A stretch of 64,000 bases of DNA from Tamarix chinensis (GCA_030549775.1 CM060172.1:130623122-130687121); one strand, 5' to 3'. Shown: positions 1 to 13,210, numbered from the stretch's first letter. Program-made: numbers and translations. The notes: generated by a model not told the origin, from the letters alone.

Positions 1-253
1 AAAATTATACTCCCTCTTACTAAAAATACTATTATTCCTAATTTATTCTAAAACTAGGTTTATAATAAAATAATAACATATTAATAAAAATGACATTAAC
101 TAATTACTAACTTTGTTAAAGATATAAGAAATAATAGTAATATTATAAAAATTGATAATATAAGGTTTGAAAACTTTATCATAATAATAATAATAGTGAT
201 ACTAAAATAATAATAATGATAATAATGATAATAGTGAAAAAATAATAATAACG

Positions 254-298
<45 letters not shown>

Positions 299-554
299 GT
301 AATATGATTTGAAATAAAAGGTGGAATAAGGGCTTCGACTCTTCACCCAAAATAATACTAATAACAACATTAGTAAAATTAATAACAAAATTCAGTAATA
401 ATAATAATAATGAAATAGTAATAATAATAATGATAAAAACCATAATAAAATTGTAAAAATAATAATAATTATAATGGTAATAATAATAATAATGATAATA
501 ATTGAAGATAAAATGAAGAAGGGTTTGAACCCTACATTGAATAATAATAAAATA

Positions 555-618
<64 letters not shown>

Positions 619-759
619 GTAACAGTAACACTAGTAATAATAATAAATTCTTATGATAAAAATGTTAATAATATTAATAATAATAAGACTACTACAATTC
701 AAAATAGGCACAATAGGGTTTCAGCCCTATATAGAATAATAATTCTAACATTGATGATG

Positions 760-797
<38 letters not shown>

Positions 798-802
798 CGC
801 AT

Positions 803-850
<48 letters not shown>

Positions 851-906
851 AATAATAATAATAACAACACTAATAGTAAAATAGTTGTAATAATAATAAT
901 TTCAAA

Positions 907-939
<33 letters not shown>

Positions 940-1090
940 ACAACAACAACAATAACAATAATAAATAAAATAAAAACTCATAATAATACTAATAATATTA
1001 ATAATACTAATACTAATAATCTACTTAGCCAAATAGGGTCATCCCTAATAAGAAATAGTAGTAGTAGTAGTATTAGTAGTATATTTCAAA
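1..1090. repeat. Trinucleotide microsatellite cluster in LTR copy A
   Basis: Several arrays sit close together: AAT repeats at about 253-298, 541-618 and 763-797, an AAC array at 803-849, and AGT repeats near 1056-1080. Short unique pieces between them, such as GGGTTTGAACCCT, recur in other copies. All six frames give runs of Leu, Ile, Asn or Tyr that are translation artefacts. Confidence 0.9.
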
Positions 1091-1748
1091 TAAATGAAAT
1101 AAAATAAAGTAAAGCTTGTAAAAATATGGAAAAAGGGTTAAGAGGGTCTAGGGTTCAACCTTAGGCTGGTGGTGATAGGCGGCACCAGCTGTGGTATATG
1201 GCGGTGGCGGTAGTGGCTAGAAAAAGAGAAGAAAAGGGAAAAAGTTGAAGGCTGGGAACAAAATGGGAAGAATGAGGGTGGAAGTAAGGGTGTTTGAGAT
1301 TGCCTAGAGGGAGAGGAGTTGAATGAGGGTGACGGCGCACAACGGCGGCGACCGAATGGGGAAGAAGAAGAAAAAGAGAGGAGGAGAGGGAGGAAGAGGA
1401 AAATGAGAGTTGGGGGAAATAGAGGAGGGTTTGTAGGTGGTTTTGGGAGGTGTAGGAGGCAGTGGTAGTGGTGGGATTGGTGGTTAAAGGCGGCGCCAAG
1501 GGCGGCGGAGGCAGAGAAGAGGTTAGTTGAGGAGGCTACCACACACAGTCGGGGTGGCTTGTGCAGGGAGAATCGAGGGATATGGGAGGCGTAGTTAGTT
1601 AGAGGGTGGTGCAGGGAAGATTTAGATAGGTAGAGAAGGCGACGAAGTCGGCCGATGGCCGCGGTAGAAGTGTCTGAAGTGGCGACGACGAAAATGAATG
1701 ATTTCCTAGGTTTGAAAAACAAAACTGGACTCCAGAGTTGGTAAGGGG

Positions 1749-1756
1749 TATTTATA
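1749..1756 (-). promoter_or_regulatory. TATA box of LTR copy A
   Basis: The minus strand reads CCTATAAATACCCC here. The same motif stands at the same relative place in copies B and F, and variants in C and D, always just after a pyrimidine-rich block and before a GC-rich block. This fits an LTR U3/R boundary. Promoter function is inferred. Confidence 0.65.
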
Positions 1757-2797
1757 GGCTTAAGGAGGAGATAAGGTCGAAGGGAAGAAGGGAGGATAGG
1801 GTAGGGGATGAGGGCACCTGCCGGTAATGGTTGGCCAGCGAAAATTCAAATGTGGCAGAGATAGTTGCATAGGAAGAGAGAGGAGATCATGCGCGAGAAA
1901 GAAGGGAGGTGGGTTGGGTTAAAAGGGCTGGCGAGTCAGGGGGAGAAGAGAGGAGAAGAAACGGCCGGTCAATAGGGCGTAATCGGGGGAAAAAATCCTG
2001 GGAGTTGGGGTGGTGGTGCAGGTCATCGACGGGAGGAAGAGGAAGAAGAAAGGTGGAAGAAAGGTGGGGGGGGTGTTGGACCGGCGGTCCGGGCAAGGAA
2101 GAAAGAAAAGAAAAAGAGGGGAGCCGACCGATCGGGCGGTGAGGGAGAAATTTTGTATTGAAATGTGGTGTTTTTGGGGGAAAAGAGAAAAAACGCGGTG
2201 CTTTGGTAGCCGAAGGAAGAAGAAAAGAAAGAAACGAGCCACGACAGGAACAAAGACAAAAAAGGAAGAATGGGCCGCGGCTAGGCCCAACTCGGGGGAG
2301 GGGAGGAAGAAAAAGAAAAGAAGAAGAAAGAAAAAGAAAGGAAAAAAGGAAAAGGGAAAAAGGAGAAAATAATGGGTTAGGTTAATTAAATTAATTAGGA
2401 TATTTAGCATATTTAAAAATAATAATATTTAAATAAAATAATATGTAAATCCATTTTTAGGCTACTTTAGGATTTTTGAAAGGTTTTTCATAAATTCCAT
2501 TTTAATTAGCAAATCACTCTAATTTTCTTCAATTAAATTATTTACAAAATTATTATTAATTTGAACCTATTTATTCCCTCTTATTTAAATAAAATAATTT
2601 ATTTAATTAATTTTCAAAATAAAATCCTTAATTAGCTAAAATACCAAAATTTTATAATAAAAATATTTATTATTTTCTTCTTGATTTTCCCTAATTAATT
2701 TCCTTTTTATTTTAATAAAAATAATTTATTTAATTAATTTCTATAATAAAATCCTTATTTAACTAAAACTCTTAAAAATAGGTTTTGGGGTATTTCA

Positions 2798-4822
2798 AGT
2801 TATTCCTCGCATAGCCATAATTTAATTTAAATTATTTATAATTAATGTATCCTTATTAAATAATTATATAATATTTATCTATCTAAAATGGTTTAGTTAT
2901 CAAATTTTAAACATTACTAGATTACGATTACTCCATGCATCACATAGTGGAAATATATTTATCTTAATTAAGTTAATAATGGGATATGTTCGGTTTTGGA
3001 GTCTAGTGGTCAATTAGGGTTTATGGGCTAGAAGATTAGGCATCGAGGTAGAAATGAATGTACCAGAGGATTTGGGTGGAAAAGCAAGGTCTATCAAAAC
3101 ATTTGGTTGAGTTGTGTTTCTAGCAGTTTTTAATATATGTTTAGCATTTTTGGTTGACCCTTTTGGCTTCATGAGTGTTCCTATAACCTTCTCTCACCTT
3201 GGATCTAACAGTTTCTTGTACTTTTCCCTTTACCAGGAATTTAACCTTGTGTAATCTCACATTACCTCTCACAAACTTTCTAATACTTTGTATGTTCACT
3301 AACCTCTTCATTCAAATGTTAGTGAAGCAACCTTTGGCAACTCCTCTTCCTTTTGTCTTGGCTGATAACTAAATGCCCACTCCTCCTTGTTTCCTTATTT
3401 CGCTATTCTCCCATTATTCAACCCTTTTTGCTTTGAGCTCTCTCCTCTCTCTTCCCCTTTCTTTAGTTTTTGTCTAAGTTTTTGAAGCCTTCAACCTTAG
3501 TTCTTATTGCTAAGAGAACCAACCTCCTAACCTTTCATTTTTTTCCCATTTCTTTGATTGAATTTTTTCCTTTAATCATCTATCTAGCCCTATTATATTG
3601 GTTTAAGTCTACGAGGGTTATATTTATGAGAGAGTTGAAGTTTTCCCCTTCTTGTCTTTCCCTCTTGGCACACCACCCATTGTTGGGTATGCCTCCTTTT
3701 TTGTTATTTGTTTCTTGTTACATTATTATTAGTTTCTTATTATTTTTTGTGTTAGTTTTAATTATTCGTTTTTGTGTATTAAGGAAAAGAAGGATGTATA
3801 GTTGGAGGTGAGGGCTCTTGGTGGCTTTGTTTTTATTTTTCTAATTACACTCGGAAGTAGGTAATCTTTATGCTCCTACTATATGTGCAAAAATCATGTG
3901 ATAACATATTAGGGTTTTGATTTGTGTACTTAAGTATGATCATGATTGAGATCATTTTCAAAATATATGCATGTGTCATGGTATTTAGTAATCTTTCCTT
4001 AAGTATACTATAAATATTTTGTGCAAGAATGCCTAAATTATGTATATTAATATATGTATGATAGTGGTTGGTTGCTGTAAGATAAATTATGCATGTGTGG
4101 TGTGGTTGTTTGGTTAAGGCCTTATTGTACTTGACTACCCATATTCTTATAGTTTTGAGTTTCCTATTATATCCCTCACATGTTTTTCTTGGACTTTCAT
4201 ATAAAACATGAAAGGTTTTGAGCATGTTTAGACTTATTTATGCATGATTAGGATTTGTGTGCCCTAGGGCCAAATGTGCTTTTTTTTAATCTATATTGTG
4301 ATTCTATTTTTAGCATGTATGCCTCGTATGTATCATAATATGTTAAGTGTGAAAAACATGTGATATATGGTATGCTAGATATGCATATTTAGGGTTTCAG
4401 ATGTTATTTAGGCCTAAGCATGCGTTAGGTGCAAAATGGTAATTTTACCACTTTTTATATTTTCAGAATTTAAGATTTTATGTTAATATTTTTATTTTAA
4501 TGTAAAGTGACTATGAAAAGAGTTCATTCATTTCTAATAACATTTAGAAGAAATATAGCTAAAATAGAGTATTTTTTTCAACCCATATAGGCATTTTGGT
4601 CATTTACAATCTTATGTGCTTAAGTGTTAAATAATTGGACAATGTGATGAACTAAGTGGATCTTAAGTTGACCTTAGTTTTGACATTTTACTTTGGCTTG
4701 ATCGTTGACCTAAGGGTTAATTGAAATAATTGAAAATAAAGGAAAATGGCTAAATATATATTTGTTGTCATATGTGTGATTGGTGGTTATTGTAATAAGA
4801 TATTAATATTAAAGTTGAAGAT
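2798..4822 (+). mobile_element. Family-2 LTR, copy J, left part
   Basis: This non-coding sequence matches the reverse complement of copy I. For example, 3850-3920, with the CGGAAGTAGGTAATC-type start followed by AAAATCATGTGATAACAT, matches 36040-36090. The block at 4580-4740 (GGCATTTTGGTCATTTA, then GTTGACCTTAG) matches 35500-35640. It is continued at 9320 after LTR copy B. The two parts together total about 3.3 kb, close to the 3352 bp of copy I. The left boundary next to LTR copy A is not resolved. Open frames at 3470-3811 and 3845-4225 have no recognisable domain and are not called. Confidence 0.6.
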
Positions 4823-5300
4823 TGTAACATCCCAAAATTCACTACTGAAAAATTTCATTTTAATTAAGATTTAGCGGAAGCAATTAAATTAAAACTTGTG
4901 AATTTTGATGATATTACCGCCGTGATCAGTATAGGCCTGACCCCTGGCCGTTCCCGTACTAACCACAATGCTAAAAGAAATTTAACAATCATCATGATTT
5001 AGACTCAAAGCAAGGCTCTAGTAAAACATGAAAACAGTGACAGATAGAAATATAAGTGCGTGAGAAAGAGTTACAATCCAAAGTACCTAGTTAAAGTTCC
5101 TTAAAAGGAATAAGGTCTACAAACAATAAAAGTTAAGTTTGGGAAACCCAATGCAAAATGGAAGAACATAAAGAAATATAAGAACATAAAGGGAAAATCC
5201 GGCCACACCACTCTCGATCTCCAAGCCAAGTCCATGCTCAACATTCAGCCCCACCTAATGCCTTGTAAGCATCGAAATATAAAAAAATGGTGTCACCAAC

Positions 5301-7142
5301 CTACACAAAGTCAGAGGGTCCTTCTGCTCGTGGGAATGAATAGCACCCATGAAACGGGTGGTTAGTATGCTACGTACTGAGTAAGGTAACCATGCACTAA
5401 GTCCAACACACAAAGGCACATAATTCAAGCATGGTAACATAACACCATACAATCATTTCATATAAATAAAGGCCAAATTGTAGTCCAGTTAGATTAATTA
5501 TTTAATCTCTGATCGGTACTCATTTCACATCATGCTTTTTATCAAATCCATGTGAGTACGAGAACCCCACTATTATAGCCGTTGGATCGGTCACTTGTAG
5601 GGAAAAATGCACCTGGCCACTATTATATGCCGGTGGATCGATCTCTAGGGAAAATGCTCTTGGCCACTATTATTTGTCAGTGGACCGATCTGGCCCCGCC
5701 TCTCATGGTGTTCGACTGTAAGTACTTCGTGTCTTTTATATGTCTTACCAAACTTAGGATTTGATTTATTGAACTCAGGATCTCCCACTATTATAGCTAG
5801 TGGAGCGGTCACTTATAGGGCATAACGCATTTAACCACTATTATATGCCCATGGATCGGTCTTCAGGACACCCTGACACTTGGCCACTATTATGCCGGTA
5901 AATCAGTCTGGGTCCTTCTCAATAATCTTCCACTTTACATGATTAATGTTTTATTGTGTCTTATGCAAAAGTTTCGCCCTAGACATGCATGACTAACTCT
6001 ATCTACATTTATCCTCCAAGAGGGCCCGTCCCATATCTTAAGACTCTTGCAGCTCCTAACTTGCCCCAACATCCTTTTTTCCTTTCCCTAACTCACACTA
6101 GAAGCCCAACTCCTAAGTGTGTAGGTCAAGACCCACTACCTTACACCTCCAAGTCTACTCAATGTCTTATCCTAGGATTTTCTCTAGAAACCCTAATTTG
6201 AACCTATGAGGCCCATCCTTCTCTACCTCACACAACCCAAACTATTTTAACACCCCACACATCATAACCCTTAGATTCAACCCTCATAATCTCACTTTAC
6301 TCCCCAAGCACACGTGTACCCACAAAACCCTAGGTGGCAAAAATAAACCCTAGCATCCTCCTTTCCACATGTCACCCCTCTATTTCTCACCTTCCACTCT
6401 TGTTTTTCCATGATGCCCATGCTCGTCCCTCACCTGATAATCCTTCATCCTCATCTTATACTCTACTCACTCTCATTTATTTTTATTTTTTCCACCTTCT
6501 CAAATTAGGGTTTCCTCTCAAACCCTAGCTCAGTCTCTTATACACCCTTATACTATTCCACATACTATTTTTCTCCCAAAGCCTCCAATCACCCAAACAA
6601 CTCTTCCATTACCTACCTCACACCCCAAGTCAACTTTCCATACGTAAAGTCCACCCCCATGCGTACTCTATCCATCCCATGCAAACCCTCAAAGTTTTCA
6701 TGCACAACCCTAAAACTCCCATGTAAAACCCTAGATTCTCCCATACAAATTCTAGATTCTCCCATACAAAGTTCATCCACTTTATTTTACCTTAAGTCCC
6801 CTTTTATTCTTCCTCTCATGGATCATGGGATATTTAGGTTAATCCCACATCCCTTGGTCAACTTACTTCCCCATTTTTCCTTTTCATCCTTTCAACCTAT
6901 ATCATCACATTATATATTCTAGCATGCATTTCCTAAAGGGCCACAACACGTCACATCATAATCACAACATATACATATTATACACATGCCATAAGACAAC
7001 ACATGAGCATACCTTAACTCCAAGCTACGTTACACATAAAATAGTTATAATGATAAGCATACGATACATAACATATCATGATACACGACATACAAGGCAT
7101 ATAGGGCACATAGCACACATAAAGCCTTAGCTACACCCTTAC
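5301..7142 (-). other. Possible LTR leader intron, copy B
   Basis: On the minus strand CTAG|GTAAGGGTG at 7142 matches the plant 5-prime splice consensus, and CTTTGTGTAG|GTTGG at 5301 matches a 3-prime site. The same pair recurs at equivalent places in copies C, D and F, enclosing 1.7-2.0 kb. Splicing is inferred only from the conserved sites. Confidence 0.35.
5567..5910 (-). repeat. Hairpin-module array, copy B (3+3 modules)
   Basis: There are six modules of the form CCACTATTATAGCCGGTGG followed by ATCGGTC or a close variant. They begin near 5567, 5617, 5664, 5786, 5835 and 5883. CCAC and GTGG can pair as short stems. The two groups of three are separated by about 100 bases that include a TCTCATGGTGTTC box. 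Confidence 0.8.
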
Positions 7143-7414
7143 CTAGCACGTCACCGGTCTTGGAGTACGCTCCTACGCCTCCTTAGGGTTTTGACTAGTT
7201 TTGCCTATAAGAGGGAAAAACTAAGGATTAGTTTCCCTCCTACCAAAAATAGTATTATTTCCTATTTTATTCTAATATTAGGGTTACTATTATTAAATGA
7301 AACTTTATAAGTAAAAATAGGGCTTTTAATAATATTTATAGCCATATTTATATTATTAAATCTAATAGCTTTATTTTCTCTACTAATAGTACTAACACTA
7401 GTTATAGAAAAAAT

Positions 7415-7418
7415 AGCG

Positions 7419-7450
<32 letters not shown>

Positions 7451-7607
7451 AATAATAAGGCTAATAATATAGTTAGGGATAAAATAATAATGTAATAATA
7501 GTAATACTAACAAAATACTAATATCACTAGGATAATAATAATAATAATAATATTTGAAATAATAATAATAATAATATAAGGGTTTGAATATTTTTACCAT
7601 AATAATA

Positions 7608-7651
<44 letters not shown>

Positions 7652-7830
7652 AATAATAACAACAACAACAACAACAACAACAATAATAATAATGATGATT
7701 ATAGCTGTAGTCGTAGTAGTAGTAGTAATCAAAATAATAATCAAAATAATGGTAAAATAGGGTTTCGACCCTTCATAGTAATAATAACAATGATAATACT
7801 AATAATAATACTACTACTAATAATAATACA
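7415..7830. repeat. Microsatellite cluster in LTR copy B
   Basis: An AAT array (7417-7447), an ATG array (7606-7651) and an AAC array (7656-7684) lie in tandem, followed by AGT units near 7710. The location matches the repeat zones of copies A, C and F. Confidence 0.9.
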
Positions 7831-8493
7831 TAATAATAACAATATAATACAATTAAAATGAATAAGGCTTGTATAATTAGGGTTTAAGGGTTGAGAGGAT
7901 TTAGGGTGCCACCTAGGGTTGGTGGTGACTGGTAGCACTGGCGGCTACGCATGGCAGCGGCACCGGCGGCGGGGAAAGAGGGAGAAAAGGAGGATAGTTG
8001 AGTGTTGGGAATAAGAGATGGGGAATGATGGTGGAAGTTGGGGTGATTGAGGTTACCCAAGTTGAGAGGGTTGGAATGAGGATGGTGGTGCGGCCTAAGG
8101 CGATGGTGCTATGGTGGTCGAGAGTGGTGGAAAGGGAGAAAGGGAGGAGGAGAAGGAGTAAAGGGAAAAGGAGGGTAGGAGGAGGTAGAGGAAGGTCTGC
8201 AAGGAATTTTGGGAGGTGTAAGAGGTGGTGGTTGCGGCGAGAGTGGTGCAAAGGGTGGCAAGGGTGGAAGTGTGGCTGCTCGAGAAGGAACGGTCGGGGT
8301 GGCTCGTGAAAGGAAAATTGAGGGTGGAGGGTGGCGTATTTTGGTAGAGGGTGATGTCGGGAGTAGTACTGTGGGTGGCTCAAGTGGCGGTGTTGGGGGA
8401 CAGCAACAACGAGGGAGTCTGATCGGGTGGTGGCGCAAGGGACAGGATTTTCTAGGTGCACAAAAGAGTTCGAGTCTAGGGCTAGTTATGGGG

Positions 8494-8501
8494 TATTTAT
8501 A
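8494..8501 (-). promoter_or_regulatory. TATA box of LTR copy B
   Basis: The minus strand reads CCCTATAAATACCCC, with the same surroundings as copy A. It would place transcription start about 30 bases further along the minus strand, giving a U3 of roughly 0.8 kb and an R-U5 of more than 3.6 kb. Confidence 0.65.
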
Positions 8502-9319
8502 GGGCCAAAGGAGGGGTATAAGTTCAGAGGAAAACAGGAGAATAGAGGGAAGATAGGACATGGCACATTGGCTAATGACAATAGGCGGCACAAGTTTGCC
8601 ATAGCAGGCTGTGATTGGCCAGGGAGGAGGACGACACACTAGAAGAGAGGAGGGTTGGTTGGGTTGAAAAGGCAGGCAGATCAGCAAGAAACAGATGGCC
8701 AGTCAGCAGGCGTGGTCAACGACGAGAATCACTGCTAGGTTAGGGGACGTTGTAGGTCACAACGGGGGAGAAAGAAGAAGGAAGAAGAGGGAAGGGAGTA
8801 GACTGGGCAGTCCGGGAAAAGAAAAGAAAGGGGGAACCGACCGGCTAGGGAAAAAAGAAGAGGGAGTGAGCCTAGCCAAGGGGATGAGAGAAAAAAAATT
8901 GGGCCACAGGCTGGGCTGGCCTAATTCAGGGAAGAAGAGAAAGAAAAGGAGAGAAAGAAAGAAAAAAAGGAAAAGAAGGAGAGAAAAGAAAAAAAAAAAG
9001 AAAAAGGAAAAGGAAAAATAGGTTGGTTAGGGTATTTGGAATATCTTGGTATTTTGGGATATTTAAAAATAATAATATTTTAATAAAATAATATTTAATT
9101 CCCTTTTTAGGTTAATTTGAGATTTTTGAAAGATTTTTCCTAAATTATATTTTAATTAGCAAAATACCCTAATTTTTCCTAATTAAAATATTTATTATTT
9201 TATTCTTAATTTACCTTAATTAATTATCTTTTATTTTAAAAAATAATTTATTTAATTAATTTTCCTTACAAATCCTTAATTAGCTGTAACTTCTTAAATT
9301 AGGATTTTTGGGTATTTCA

Positions 9320-10614
9320 AAAATCTTGGTATTGTGAATGATTTAGTTTTTAGGGTTCGTTACCCTAAAGACAAAGTAGGAACCCTTAGTTAGGTTTGGT
9401 GGTATTGTTGGATGCCTTGACATTATTAGTAAGGCCCTAATATACTTCAATTTTCTCTTGGACTTTCTTAGAGGACTTGCATACTCAAGAATTATGTTCC
9501 ATAAGATGGGAGGGTAATTTTTTGTCTTAGTGCGCTAGTATGACTGATATATTTTATATGACTCCAGTTTGGAAGGTATTATGTTTCCTTAGTGAACCTA
9601 CATGATTGATATACTTTATTTTTTTCTAGGTTATTCTTATATCTCATTGATTAAATTAAAATGGAAGTAACTCTTATTTGATGCTTTAGTTGGAGTTGGA
9701 TTTTGTGTGTTGATTAAGTAATCTTTGTGCACTACCTTTGGTTTATTGGAATTATATTTGGTGTGGTGGTTCGGTATTTATCTTTATCCATTATCTTCGG
9801 TTTATTAGAATTGGATTTGGTATGGTGGTTTGGTAGTTATCATTGTTCACTATGTTTGGGTTACTAGAGTTGAATTTGACATGTTGGTTTGGTAGTTGCC
9901 TCTGTGTATTACCCTTTGGTATTTGAAATTTATTTGATAGAGTTGCCTTAGTGTAAGACCCTAATAGTTATGAGTTATATTGTGGTTGTTTTAGTTGTGA
10001 TTATGTTGGATTATGAAATAGTTGTAAATTGCTTGATTATAATAGTATGATGAGCATGTGGCCATGGTGATGTACATGTTATGGCATGTGTACCTTATAT
10101 CGTTATCATATGGATTCTTTAATTTGTTTTTGCTATGATTTACTTATGTTACCTTCTATGTGCATCATGTAACATTTACATGCTTAGTGTTATGCAATGG
10201 TTTACTCGTTATTTTTGTACCGATAGGTTCCATTTTATGATCTCATGCCTATTTAATAGCTATTAATGACCTTACAAGATTACTTTGATGATTCTATTTT
10301 GCGACTAGTGGTTGGGGTTTAAGAGTTACAATTATCATGTATCTGCTCTAAAATTTTTTTATTTAGATATTCATTCAACTCTTTTGTCCCCTTCTATCCT
10401 TTTTATTTGTTGACATAACATTTTCTAATCCTTTTTGTAATATTAGAAATATGATAATCTACTTAGATATACATTTTAGACTTGATACTTGAAATAAGAA
10501 TGGTAGAGGAAATATGACTAATGCTAAATGTGGTAACAACACCCTAATTTTAAATATTTTAGCTTCCACAAGTAACAAATTAAAAAAATTCAAGTATAAA
10601 AATGGGGGTGTGAT
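9320..10614 (+). mobile_element. Family-2 LTR, copy J, right part
   Basis: This is the continuation of copy J after LTR B. The block AGGGTTCGTTACCCTAAAGAC near 9350 matches the complement of 35340-35380. The end, with GGTAACAACACCCTAATTTT near 10530 and AAAAATGGGGGTGTGATG at 10600-10613, matches the complement of 34145-34235 (copy I's end). The expected terminal GGTATTACA has decayed to GGTGTGATGA, so the right edge is good to a few bases only. Confidence 0.65.
9738..9960 (+). repeat. About 60-bp tandem repeat in copy J
   Basis: The unit TTTGGTTTATTGGAATT..ATTTGGTGTGGTGGTTTGGTAGTTATC recurs with starts near 9738, 9797 and 9857, plus a decayed fourth copy. Copy I has the complementary units near 34905-34995, so the array belongs to the family. 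Confidence 0.75.
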
Positions 10615-11530
10615 GAAGCAAATTCGCAAGTACATGTACTCATTGTAACACATCAATGTTGTATCCCACAAGAAAGTCATTGTTGAATAATGATTTTCAC
10701 CATTTTGACTCTCTAAACTAAAAACTAATGAATATATGGATATAAATTATGCAAATGAATGCAACAGCTAATGAAATATAAACTCCAGATCAAATATGAT
10801 AAAATAGAGGATTGAACTTTGATAACAACTTTGGCATACATTGATAGATTAATATAACATCGTACTACAATTCAAAAGGTCGTGAACAACTGAGCTAATT
10901 TGATTCTCTAGGCTCTTTCAAGGACTAAGAATGTATTCAACATAATTCATTGGCTACTTTCATAACTAATAAATTAAATTGAACCCATTAAGTGCTGTCA
11001 ATTTAATAGTCCCCAAGAAACAAACGTCTACTTCTTTGATCTTTTTTTTTTCTCATGCATATGGTAAGTTCCAACATTTATTTTTGCCTCTTAGTTATAT
11101 TCAACATCTAATAGAGTCAAATTATGTCAAATTCAATTCATTATAATAATATCTAACATATGAAACAACACACATGAACTATACATACAATATGCACATC
11201 AAAGCAAACTTAATTCAATCCTAGAGAATACACTCCACTCATTGTTAATTGTAGTAAAATGGAAGAAATTAAATATATTAACATAAATAACAACATGCAT
11301 AATAAAAAAAATAAGAGAAGGATAGAGAGATATAAAGCATAGAATATGTCATCAAGAGTACGTGCAAGAGTTGAAGCTAAGATTAAAACTATGATTTGAA
11401 TGAGGAAATCAAAATTACGTTAATGGAGTCTCTGTCTTAAAAGAGAGAAAAAGAGAGCATGAGAACATCTAACTTCAAATGAAGAACATCCACCTAAAAG
11501 AGAGTGTGAATCATGGTTTAAAATTAGAGT
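10615..11530. other. Unassigned AT-rich repeat remnant
   Basis: No coding domain is visible. The stretch CGCAAGTACATGTACTCATTG followed by TTGTATCCCACAAGAAAGTC resembles a motif I recall from non-coding parts of Athila-type retrotransposons in many plants. It could therefore be part of the decayed gypsy element to the right. That link is weak and based on recall. Confidence 0.3.
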
Positions 11531-12350
11531 CATAAAAATTTGATCCAACTCATTAACCCACCCCAACCCGCACATAACCCGATCCGACATAACCAAGTTC
11601 AACCCACTATCAACCTAACCTACCATCAACCCGACCCACCATTAACTTAACCTATTACTAACCTAACCCAACTCGATAAAAACAAATTCGATATTAATCA
11701 GTTATGGTAATAAAAAATTATACATGTCTTATTATTAATTTAATTCTTTTTAAAATATATTGCTATATGCATTTTACTTATTTTTATTAATTTTATTGTG
11801 AGCATATTTATTCATCAACGATATTCTAATTTTACTGAGTTTTTCAAGTAAAAATGCAACATTAAAAGTTCATAATACTAAATAAATAGTAATTAATAAC
11901 ACATTATTAATAACATACTTACATGAATTCAAACTTAATATTTTCTTATGAAGCTAATGAGTTAGATTAATTTTGGTGGTCAATGTCCAATTTGACCCAA
12001 ATCTAAAGTGATTTAGTATAGGATTAGCTTGGCTCAAACCCAATTGACCCATCAAAATCTAATAAAAAATTAATTCATTAAATTAACCCACATCTGAATT
12101 GTCAAATTAATTATAATATGAAATCACACAAATATGAGTTTGCTTTACCTAAACACGACCCAACCTGACAAGTTAACCCAAAATAGCCCAACCCCAACTT
12201 GACCTGAACCTGAACTAGCTCAACCCAAACTCAACCTGACACAACAAATTAACCTAATACAATCCAAATTTGCAAAAACCCAAACTTAAACCCGAACTTG
12301 ACCCAACCCGAATAATAAGGTGACCAAAAATGGCCTGACCCAACTCGCAA
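11530..12350. repeat. Degenerate AACCC-type repeat, left part
   Basis: Short words such as AACCCGAC, CCAACCCG and AACCTAACC are repeated irregularly, densest at 11560-11680 and 12150-12350. The repeat resumes at 16931-17030, so LTR copy C was inserted into it. The complementary GGGTTGGGTT words surround the Cassandra element at 60.2-61.4 kb. This is not a telomere array: the period is not seven and the words vary. Confidence 0.7.
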
Positions 12351-13200
12351 TGAAATACCCCAAAACCCTAATTTAGAAAATTATGGCAAATTAAATATTT
12401 ATTAGTAAAATTAATTAAATTAATTATTTTTATTAAAATAAGAGGTAATTAATCAAGGAAAATCTAGGAGAAAATAATAAATAATTTAATTAGAAAAAAA
12501 TTGAGTATTTTGCTAATTAAAATGGAATTTAGGAAAAATCTTTCAAAAAACTGAAATTAACCTAAAAAGAGAATTTAATTATTATTTTAATATTAATATT
12601 TTTAAATATACCAAAATACCAAAAATATTTTAATTAACCCCAATCCACCTATTTTCCTTTTTCCCTTTTTCTTTTTTCCCTCTCTTCTTCCGTTTCTTTC
12701 CTTTTTCTTCTTTTCCTCTTCCTTCTTCTTTTCTTTTTGTCCTTTCCCCCTAACCTAGGCCAGCCTACCTTCAGCCCAGTCCCCCTCCTTCCTCCTGTGC
12801 GGCCCAGGCCCGCATTATCCCCCTTTCTTCTTTTCCCGGGCTCTCTGGTTTTCCTTTCCCTTTCTTTCTTTCTTTTCTTTCAGAGCACTGGTCTAGCCCC
12901 CTTCTCCTTGACCTTCTTCTTCTTCCCCAATGTGCGCCTGCAATTCCCCGATCGGCGCCATAATTTTTTCCGCCGACCACACCATTTGACCAGCCATTCC
13001 TCCCCTCTCTTCCCCACCGACTTGCTTGTCATTTTGACCTAGCCGACCATTCCCTCTCCTGCGTGTGCCCATCCCTTCTCCCCGTCAACCATGGCCTAGA
13101 ATGGTAGACCTGCAGCGGCCTACCATCGTCGGTCGGTGCGCCCATACCCCTTGCCCCCTATTTTCCCACTTCCCTCTGTCGTTTTCCCCTCCAATTGATC

Positions 13201-13210
13201 TATATATATA
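13201..13210 (+). promoter_or_regulatory. TATA box of LTR copy C
   Basis: GATCTATATATATACCCC occupies the same place relative to the pyrimidine tract and GC-rich block as TATAAATACCCC in copies A, B and F. The shared CCCC directly after the TATA supports a single ancestral promoter. Confidence 0.6.

Larger units (their letters stand above)
1..2797 (-). mobile_element. Family-1 giant LTR, copy A (cut by window edge)
   Basis: This non-coding LTR unit is read on the minus strand. Its sense 5-prime end lies at 2797, where the plus strand ends GGGGTATTTCA, the complement of TGAAATACCCC. Going along the sense strand there is an AT-rich stretch (2797-2390), a pyrimidine-rich stretch (2390-1860), a TATA box at 1756-1749, a GC-rich transcribed-looking stretch (1740-1140) and a long trinucleotide-repeat zone (1090-1). 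The rest, including the hairpin array seen in the other copies, lies outside the window. No protein domain is present. Identification as an LTR rests on its likeness to copies B, C, D and F, which have TG..CA ends and target duplications. Orientation is inferred from the TATA box. Confidence 0.8.
4823..9319 (-). mobile_element. Family-1 giant LTR, copy B (4.5 kb)
   Basis: The plus strand starts TGTAACATCCCAAAATTC and ends GGGTATTTCA. The flanking five bases are AAGAT (4818-4822) and AAAAT (9320-9324), a target duplication with one G-to-A difference. Family-2 sequence continues on both sides, so B was inserted into copy J. In sense order (minus strand) it holds an AT-rich U3, a purine/pyrimidine-biased block (9015-8530), a TATA box at 8501-8494, a GC-rich block, microsatellites (7850-7415), a splice-donor-like site at 7142 and the hairpin array (5910-5567). 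There is no PBS, polypurine tract or coding domain, so it is a solo LTR or a coding-free element. Confidence 0.85.

Noticed and set aside
96..981. Poly-Leu, poly-Tyr and poly-Asn open frames
   Set aside because: Direct translation of trinucleotide microsatellites in LTR copy A.
1138..1722. Long sense-strand frames after the TATA box in copies A, B, C and F (1138-1722, 7913-8461, 13229-13669, 49162-49722)
   Set aside because: They occur at the same LTR position and share scraps such as LHHPL and HEPPRP, but at least those of A, B and C begin with TTG or GTG and not ATG, and all are low-complexity. I judged this as GC-rich leader without stops; synonymous-rate tests on more copies could reopen it.
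5567..5910. CRISPR-like array
   Set aside because: Regular repeats and spacers recall one, but the sequence is eukaryotic LTR DNA, spacers are similar between copies and the repeats are imperfect.
12150..12350. Interstitial telomere repeat
   Set aside because: AACCC words are irregular and lack the plant CCCTAAA period of seven.
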